DNA from: Nocardioides sp.
GTDB taxonomy: Bacteria; Actinomycetota; Actinomycetes; Propionibacteriales; Nocardioidaceae
Assembly (NCBI GenBank): GCA_002729525.1
Contig: PBYI01000034.1
Span: 143,854 to 207,853 of the forward strand
Reading direction: 5' to 3'
Length of the DNA: 64,000 nucleotides
Shown here: positions 58,408 to 64,000 of the stretch, in pieces
How the letters are laid out: each line of letters starts with the position of its first letter
Position numbering within the stretch: the stretch's first letter is position 1
The notes under the pieces: model-generated
Seen by the model: the letters and a program-made list of their open reading frames with translations, nothing else
Databases searched by the model: none
Told to the model about the DNA's origin: nothing
Program-made: the position numbers and the translations under genes

Positions 58408-59574
58408 TCAGGCGTTCGCCAGCTCGGCGGCCTTGTCGGCCGCACCGTCCATCGTCCCGACCTGCGTGACGAGCGGGGGGTTCAGCTCGTCGAGGATCGC
58501 GCGGCCCTTGTCGACGTTGTTGCCGTCGAGGCGGACGACCAGCGGCTTGGTCGCGGCGTCGCCGAGGATCTCCAGGGCACCCTTGATGCCGTTGGCGACC
58601 TCGTCGCAGGCGGTGATGCCGCCGAAGACGTTGACGAAGACGCTCTTGACCTGCGGGTCGTTGAGGATCACGTCGAGGCCGTCGGCCATGACCTGGGCGT
58701 TCGCGCCGCCGCCGATGTCGAGGAAGTTGGCGGGCTTCACGCCACCGTGCGCCTCGCCGGCGTACGCGACGACGTCGAGGGTGCTCATCACGAGGCCTGC
58801 GCCGTTGCCGATGATGCCGACCTGGCCGTCGAGCTTGACGTAGTTGAGACCCTTGTCCTTGGCCTTCGACTCCAGCGGGTCGGCCTCCTCGCGGATCACG
58901 AAGTCCTCGTGGTGCGGGTGGCGGAACTCCGAGGCGTTGTCGTCGAGCGACACCTTGCCGTCGAGCGCCTCGAGCTTGTCGCCCTCGAGACGGGCCAGCG
59001 GGTTGACCTCGACGAGAGTGGCGTCCTCCTCGACGAAGGTCGTGTAGAGCGCCTGGATCATCGTCACGGCCTGCTCGAAGACGGGCTCCGGGAAGGCGGC
59101 CTCGGTGGCGATCTCGCGGGCCTTGGCCTCGTCGACGCCGGCGCCCGGGTCGATCGCGATCTGCTTGACGGCGTCGGGGTTGGTCTTGGCGACCTCCTCG
59201 ATCTCCACGCCGCCCTCGACCGAGGCGATGCACAGGTACTGGCGGTTGGAGCGGTCCAGCAGGAAGGAGAAGTAGTACTCCTCCTCCGGCGGGGTCGCGG
59301 GCACCACGAGCACCCGGTTGACGGTGAGGCCCTTGATCTCCATGCCCAGGATGTCGGAGGCGTACTGGTAGGCCTCGTCGGCGGTCTTGGCGATCTTCAC
59401 GCCGCCCGCCTTGCCGCGGCCGCCGGCCTTGACCTGCGCCTTGACGACGGTCACGCCGCCGATCTCCTCGGCAGCAGCCTTCGCGTCCTCGGCGGTCTCG
59501 ACGGTCTTGCCGAGCGTCACCGCCACACCGTGCTTGGCGAAGAGCTCCTTCGCCTGGTACTCCATCAGGTCCAC
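58408..59574 (-). CDS. sucC: Succinyl-CoA synthetase beta subunit
   Basis: ATP-grasp subunit that carries nucleotide specificity. The 388-residue product starts [20 protein letters not shown] (GTG 59574) and has [20 protein letters not shown], the ATP-grasp core ending [20 protein letters not shown], and the C-terminal [20 protein letters not shown]. It is upstream of sucD. The 428 bp from 59575 to 60002 hold no gene; a promoter-like TTCCCG-N17-GTTACAGT near 59892-59923 may serve the M23 gene. Confidence 0.97.
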   Translation of the reverse strand: MDLMEYQAKELFAKHGVAVTLGKTVETAEDAKAAAEEIGGVTVVKAQVKAGGRGKAGGVKIAKTADEAYQYASDILGMEIKGLTVNRVLVVPATPPEEEYYFSFLLDRSNRQYLCIASVEGGVEIEEVAKTNPDAVKQIAIDPGAGVDEAKAREIATEAAFPEPVFEQAVTMIQALYTTFVEEDATLVEVNPLARLEGDKLEALDGKVSLDDNASEFRHPHHEDFVIREEADPLESKAKDKGLNYVKLDGQVGIIGNGAGLVMSTLDVVAYAGEAHGGVKPANFLDIGGGANAQVMADGLDVILNDPQVKSVFVNVFGGITACDEVANGIKGALEILGDAATKPLVVRLDGNNVDKGRAILDELNPPLVTQVGTMDGAADKAAELANA

Positions 59575-60002
59575 TGATCCACCAGTTCCTTACGAGGTCG
59601 AGTGCGGACCCGGATCGTGCGGGGCACGGCCGTCGGGGTCCGCGGCGTGTCGCTTCCTCGCGGCACCATAGCCCCGCCCCGACACGTCCGGGCAGGTGGT
59701 GCGGGTCCGGACGCCACGCCAGGCGGGTGCAGGTGACGAGCCTCACACGTCCCGACCTCCTCGAGCCCGGATCCCGGACGCCGCCGGGTCGTTGTCCCCG
59801 GTGACGGGCGTGCCTTCGCCACGACCTGTGGAGAAGCGCCCCGATGACCCGAACGGGTGAGGGAGGATGGCCCGTACGCGGGTTCCCGGAGCGTCATGCC
59901 CGTCGGTTACAGTCGACCACCGTCGTACGGCCCGCCTCGGGAGCGTGGCCCGCGACTCCCTCCCACGTCACACACGCCTGCAGTCAGAGGAACGCCACTT
60001 TC

Positions 60003-61244
60003 ATGGGTCAGCACCGAGCGGAACGCCGCGGCCTGCGCCGCCGTACTGCCGGACCCGTGTCGAGCGCGGCCGCCTCGCAGGGCGCGTACGTCGGTCGCCG
60101 TGTCGCCGGCCGTGAGGCCGCCGCTGCGGTGACCACCACGCCACCCGAGGCCACGGTCGCGCCCCTCGTCCGGGTGGCACCGACCGTCGAGCCCGACGTC
60201 GTGGAGCTGCCCGCCGCGCGGGTCCGGCCGACCCCGCCGGTCCCGGCGCCCGTGCCGAGCACCGCGACCACCGTCGTGCCCACCGTGCGCGCGGTCGAGC
60301 CACTGCACGTGCCGGCGCCGTCCGTGGAGCTCCCCGCCCCCTCCCCCGTCACCGACTCCTCCGCCTGGCCGGCCCCGCTCGTCGACCTGGCGCTGCTGGA
60401 GGCGGAGACCTCCGAGGTCCCCGCCATCCGCGACCTCGGCGACACCACCGCCGAGCTGCCCCGGGTCACCCCGGGCCGGCGCCGCGCGGTGAAGCCCGCT
60501 GCGCCGAGCCGCGGTCCGCTGTTCTCCTCGCTCCGCTCGCCGTCGGTCCTGCTGGGCGTCGCCGCGCTCGCGATCGCCGTCGGCGGCGTCGTCACGACGT
60601 ACGAGACCCCGACCGCACCGGTCGCTGCTTCCCAGGGCCCGTCGCCCGCGACGGCGCTCACCGGCAACGGCGGCACGGGCGTCGTCGGCGCTCGCGGCCA
60701 GGACCTCAGCCGCGGCTCCGACGGCCGTTCGTCGACCGCGGCCGCCACCACGCTCGAGCAGGCCGCCGAGGAGGACGCCGAGGTGCGCAGCGAGGCTCTC
60801 GGCGAGCTCGCCCAGCAGGCCGAGCAGCAGGCGAAGAAGCTCGAGAGCGACCGCTGGGTCCTCCCGCTGTCGCCGTCGATCATCACCGCGACCTTCGGCC
60901 AGTACGGCCTGTGGTCGAGTTACCACACCGGTCTCGACTTCAACGGCAACACCGGCGACCCGATCTCCGCGATCGCCGCCGGCACGGTGACCTCGACGGG
61001 TTACGACGGCGCCTACGGCAACAAGACCGTCGTCACTCTCGAGGACGGCACCGAGCTCTGGTACTGCCACCAGACCTCGATCTACGTCTCCCCCGGCGAG
61101 ACCGTCGCCCCGGGCGAGACGATCGGCACCGTCGGCACGACCGGCAACGTCACCGGCTCGCACCTGCACGTCGAGGTCCGTCCCGGTGGAGGTGACCCGG
61201 TCGACCCCTACGCCGCGTTCGTGCAGCACGGCGTGACGCCGTAG
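60003..61244 (+). CDS. M23 (LytM-type) peptidase, membrane-anchored
   Basis: 413-residue exported peptidoglycan endopeptidase. The Ala/Pro/Val-rich cytoplasmic part (about residues 1-175) precedes a single membrane segment near residues 180-202 (SPSVLLGVAALAIAVGGVVT). A short coiled coil follows (EDAEVRSEALGELAQQAEQQ). The C-terminal M23 domain has zinc ligands in SYHTGLDFNG (near residue 308) and SHLHVEVRPGG (near 385), with GAYGNKTVVTLEDGTELWYC between. ATG 60003 is the start. Actinobacteria often encode it near pcrA and sucCD, as here. Confidence 0.92.
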   Translation: MGQHRAERRGLRRRTAGPVSSAAASQGAYVGRRVAGREAAAAVTTTPPEATVAPLVRVAPTVEPDVVELPAARVRPTPPVPAPVPSTATTVVPTVRAVEPLHVPAPSVELPAPSPVTDSSAWPAPLVDLALLEAETSEVPAIRDLGDTTAELPRVTPGRRRAVKPAAPSRGPLFSSLRSPSVLLGVAALAIAVGGVVTTYETPTAPVAASQGPSPATALTGNGGTGVVGARGQDLSRGSDGRSSTAAATTLEQAAEEDAEVRSEALGELAQQAEQQAKKLESDRWVLPLSPSIITATFGQYGLWSSYHTGLDFNGNTGDPISAIAAGTVTSTGYDGAYGNKTVVTLEDGTELWYCHQTSIYVSPGETVAPGETIGTVGTTGNVTGSHLHVEVRPGGGDPVDPYAAFVQHGVTP

Positions 61245-61269
61245 GGCGGCGGCGCCCTCCTCGCTCGGA

Positions 61270-61470
61270 CTAGAGCCGGCCGATGTCCTCGGCCCCTCGC
61301 GCGTGCTCGACCGCGCTGTCACCGTGCGGACGCCCGGCGCCGGAGCGCCGACGCACGGTCGCCGGTGACCGGCGGTCGTGCCGCAGCTTGAGGACGACGT
61401 ACACGGCGATGACGGCGACGACGCCGCCGATGACGATGAGGGTCTCCACGAGGCGAGTGTGCCCGTGCAC
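61270..61470 (-). CDS. Small single-pass membrane protein
   Basis: 66 residues from GTG 61470, or 59 from GTG 61449 (V-E-T-L-I-V-I-G-G). One hydrophobic helix (TLIVIGGVVAVIAVYVVLKL) is followed by a basic, hydrophilic tail (RHDRRSPATVRRRSGAG). No ribosome-binding site is clear and the family is not recognised. It is downstream of and convergent with the M23 gene, and 34 bp upstream of the pcrA 3' end. Confidence 0.55.
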   Translation of the reverse strand: MHGHTRLVETLIVIGGVVAVIAVYVVLKLRHDRRSPATVRRRSGAGRPHGDSAVEHARGAEDIGRL

Positions 61471-61504
61471 GCGGTGCCGAACCCTCGCCCTTGGCGGAGT
61501 GCGG

Positions 61505-63973
61505 CTAGAGCTTCTCCACCGGCGCGTACCGCAGCAGCAGCCGCTTCACGCCCTCGGACCCGAAGTCGATCGACGCCACCGACTTCTCCCCCTGGCCCTC
61601 GACGCTCACCACGGTGCCGAGCCCGAACGCGTCGTGGGTGACCCGGTCGCCGGGCTCCAGGCTCGGGATGTCGCGGGACTTCTTCGCCTTGGACGCAGCG
61701 TCCGCGCGTGCTGCGGCGGCCGAGAAGTTGCGCCGGCCGGCAGCCGTCGGCTGGCCGAGCCGCGCGCCGCCGCCGTACGACGAGGACGAGGACGCGAGAT
61801 CGGGACGCCGCCAGGAGGCCATGGCGGCCTCGGTGCGGCGCCAGTCGACGAGGTCGACGGGCATCTCGTCGAGGAAGCGGCTGGCGGGGTTGTGCGACGG
61901 CGCACCCCACTGGGAGCGGACGACGGCGCGGGAGAGGTAGAGACGCTCGCGGGCGCGAGTGATGCCGACGTACGCGAGTCGTCGCTCCTCCTCGAGCTCG
62001 GGCTGGTCGCCGAGCGAGCGGGAGTGCGGGAAGACGCCGTCCTCGAGGCCGGTGAGGAAGACGGTCGGGAACTCCAGGCCCTTCGCGGTGTGCAGGGTCA
62101 TCAGCGTGACCATGCCCTGGGCCTCGTCGCCGGAGCCGTCGGGGTCGGGCTCATCGGGGATCTGGTCGGCGTCGGCGACCAGCGCGACCCGCTCGAGGAA
62201 GTCACCGAGGCCGGGCGTGACCTGACCGGCGTCGACGTCGGCGGGGTCGGCGCTCGGTCCGGCGACGGGGTCGTCGGCGAACTCGCGGGCGACCGCGACG
62301 AGCTCGCCGAGGTTCTCCACGCGGGTGGCGTCCTGCGGGTCGTCGGAGGCCTCGAGCTCGGCGAGGTAGCCGGAGCGCTCCAGCACGGTGTCGAGGACGA
62401 CGTCCGGACGCTCGCCTGCGGCGACCATCGACTGGAGCTCCTCGATGACCGCGACGAAGCCCTGGATCGCCTTGAGGCTGCGGGTCGCCAGACCGGGGGC
62501 GTCGACGGCGTGCCGCAGCGCCTCCCAGAACGTGATCCGGTCGCGCTCGGCGAGGTCGTTGACGCACTCGACGGCGCGGTCGCCGATGCCCCGCTTGGGC
62601 ACGTTGAGGATGCGGCGCAGGCTGACTGAGTCGTCGGGGTTGACCAGGACCCGCAGGTAGGCGAGCGCGTCGCGCACCTCGCGGCGCTCGTAGAAGCGCA
62701 CGCCGCCGACGACCTTGTAGGGCTGGCCGGTGCGGATGAACACCTCCTCGAACACCCGCGACTGGGCGTTGGTGCGGTAGAACACCGCGACGTCGCCCGG
62801 CTTGGTGCCGTCGTCGGTGAGCCTGTCGATCTCGTCGGAGACGAAGCGCGCCTCGTCGTGCTCGTCGTCGGCGACGTACCCGACGATCCGGTCGCCGTCA
62901 CCGGAGTCGGACCACAGCCGCTTCTCCTTGCGGCCCTTGTTGTGGCCGATGACGTGGTTGGCGGTGGCGAGGATGTTCTGGGTGGAGCGGTAGTTCTGCT
63001 CCAGCAGGATCGACGTGGCGTCCGGGAAGTCCTGCTCGAAGTCCATGATGTTGCGGATGTCGGCGCCGCGGAAGGCGTAGATCGACTGGTCGGCGTCGCC
63101 GACGACCATCAGCTCCGCGGGCGGCACCCGCTCCTCGCCGGCCAGCTCGGGGTCGGCGGCGCAGAGGTGGTGGACCAGGGCGTACTGGGCGTGGTTGGTG
63201 TCCTGGTACTCGTCGACGAGCACGTGCCGGAACCGTCGCCGGTAGGTCTCCTTGACCTCGGGGAAGGCGCTCATCAGGTGCACCGTGGTCATGATGAGGT
63301 CGTCGAAGTCGAGGGCGTTGGCCTGCCGCAGCCGCTCCTGGTACGTCGTGTAGGCGCGCGCGTAGACCTCCTCGAGATGGTTCTGGGCGTCCTTCGTCGC
63401 CTCCTCGGGGTCGCGCAGCTCGTTCTTCTGGTCGCTGACCCAGTGGAGGACCGGCCCGGGCTGGTAGCGGCGCGGGTCGAGGTCGAGGTCCTTGATGACC
63501 AGCGTCATCAGGCGCTTGGAGTCCTGGGCGTCGTAGATCGTGAAGCTCGACTTGAAGCCGAGCTTGTCGATCTCCTTGCGCAGGATGCGCACGCACGAGG
63601 AGTGGAACGTGCTCACCCACATGATCCGCGCCCGCTTGCCGACGAGGTCCTCGACGCGCTCCTTCATCTCCGCGGCGGCCTTGTTGGTGAAGGTGATCGC
63701 CAGGATCGAGCCGGGGTGGGCCCTGCGCTCGGAGATGAGCCAGGCGATGCGTCGGGTCAGCACCCGGGTCTTGCCGGAGCCCGCGCCGGCGACCACCAGC
63801 AGCGGCGCGCCCTCGTGCTGGACGGCCGCGGCCTGCGGCGGGGTGAGGCCCTCCAGGAGCTCCTCGCGCGAGGGCCCGCGCCGCTGCGTGCGCGGCTCCT
63901 CGGCCGCGAGGCCGGCGACCCCGAGGCCCTCGATCGCTCCCTGGACGGACGTGCGTGCGGACGGAGTGCTCAT
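61505..63973 (-). CDS. pcrA: ATP-dependent DNA helicase PcrA/UvrD
   Basis: 3'-5' SF1 helicase in nucleotide excision repair and replication-fork upkeep. The 822-residue product has motif I VVAGAGSGKTRVL near residue 62, Ia FTNKAAAEMKERV, II VDEYQDTNHAQYAL, III GDADQSIYAFRGAD, IV EQNYRSTQNIL, V LMTLHTAKGLEFPTVFL and VI AYVGITRARERLYLSRA. A Ser-rich linker leads to a C-terminal Tudor-like region (GDRVTHDAFGLGTVVSVEG) that in homologues binds RNA polymerase. ATG 63973 is the start. The last 27 bases of the window hold nothing further. Confidence 0.96.
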   Translation of the reverse strand: MSTPSARTSVQGAIEGLGVAGLAAEEPRTQRRGPSREELLEGLTPPQAAAVQHEGAPLLVVAGAGSGKTRVLTRRIAWLISERRAHPGSILAITFTNKAAAEMKERVEDLVGKRARIMWVSTFHSSCVRILRKEIDKLGFKSSFTIYDAQDSKRLMTLVIKDLDLDPRRYQPGPVLHWVSDQKNELRDPEEATKDAQNHLEEVYARAYTTYQERLRQANALDFDDLIMTTVHLMSAFPEVKETYRRRFRHVLVDEYQDTNHAQYALVHHLCAADPELAGEERVPPAELMVVGDADQSIYAFRGADIRNIMDFEQDFPDATSILLEQNYRSTQNILATANHVIGHNKGRKEKRLWSDSGDGDRIVGYVADDEHDEARFVSDEIDRLTDDGTKPGDVAVFYRTNAQSRVFEEVFIRTGQPYKVVGGVRFYERREVRDALAYLRVLVNPDDSVSLRRILNVPKRGIGDRAVECVNDLAERDRITFWEALRHAVDAPGLATRSLKAIQGFVAVIEELQSMVAAGERPDVVLDTVLERSGYLAELEASDDPQDATRVENLGELVAVAREFADDPVAGPSADPADVDAGQVTPGLGDFLERVALVADADQIPDEPDPDGSGDEAQGMVTLMTLHTAKGLEFPTVFLTGLEDGVFPHSRSLGDQPELEEERRLAYVGITRARERLYLSRAVVRSQWGAPSHNPASRFLDEMPVDLVDWRRTEAAMASWRRPDLASSSSSYGGGARLGQPTAAGRRNFSAAAARADAASKAKKSRDIPSLEPGDRVTHDAFGLGTVVSVEGQGEKSVASIDFGSEGVKRLLLRYAPVEKL

Positions 63974-64000
63974 GCTGGCGTCTAGCCTACGTTCGGCCGG

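Noticed and set aside
59575..60002. c-di-AMP (ydaO) riboswitch before the M23 peptidase
   Set aside because: Such RNAs are common ahead of actinobacterial cell-wall hydrolases, but the conserved blocks were not found here.

Overview
The window is one continuous stretch of very GC-rich, densely coded actinobacterial chromosome. The codon use is typical, with GTG starts common and many 4-base stop/start overlaps. Gene content and order match conserved Actinomycetota blocks: rpsO-pnp, ribF, rimP-nusA-ylxR-infB-rbfA-truB, proS, ispG/rip1/dxr, trpS, monomeric icd, mdh, folD-DUF3017, purN-purH, sucC-sucD, M23 peptidase and pcrA. The monomeric isocitrate dehydrogenase, DUF4439 lipoprotein, mycothiol-type isomerase family protein and many small secreted proteins suggest a Nocardioides-like member of the Propionibacteriales. 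This assignment is inferred from gene content, not from a database match.

Layout. 1-6.0 kb: pnp (its end lies outside the window), rpsO, dtd, a membrane protein, ribF, and a small DUF1059 gene coupled to a degenerate sensor-kinase-like protein. 6.2-13.5 kb: the translation/transcription block truB-rbfA-infB-ylxR and nusA-rimP, interrupted by an opposite-strand hydrolase. 13.5-22 kb: exported proteins (DUF4439 lipoprotein, M43 metalloprotease), a HAD phosphatase, an alpha/beta hydrolase, proS, two membrane or secreted proteins and a GNAT enzyme. 22-32 kb: isoprenoid (ispG, dxr) and membrane-proteolysis (rip1) genes, with a trpS-2H phosphoesterase-yihY operon. An RTX-like protein and a DUF559 endonuclease-like gene, surrounded by six identically built 51-bp palindromes, lie between ispG and rip1. 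32-41 kb: an accessory region with a fused four-domain ABC exporter, tandem GNAT, MFS, P450 and TetR. 41-52.7 kb: TCA enzymes (icd, mdh), an aquaporin, regulators, folate and purine enzymes with a ZTP riboswitch between purN and purH, and a DUF6350 membrane protein. 52.7-57.4 kb: an unusual pair of sigma-factor loci, one a sigma-membrane-exterior fusion and the other split in two. 57.5-64 kb: sucD-sucC, an M23 peptidase, a small membrane protein and pcrA.

How the genes relate. Most of the window is housekeeping: ribosome maturation, tRNA charging, MEP isoprenoid synthesis, TCA enzymes and one-carbon/purine synthesis. The ZTP riboswitch ties purH to folate status. The two sigma loci couple a cytoplasmic sigma domain to an extracytoplasmic domain through one membrane segment, and the Rip1 protease encoded nearby could plausibly act on such proteins (inference).

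The most unusual element is the set of six 51-bp palindromes (17-nt arm, 17-nt variable centre, 17-nt arm) flanking the DUF559 gene. One of them overlaps the 3' end of that gene. Other notable structure: a 33-bp perfect hairpin, an 87-bp element present twice in inverted orientation, and two genes that seem to start at non-standard codons (ATC and CTG).
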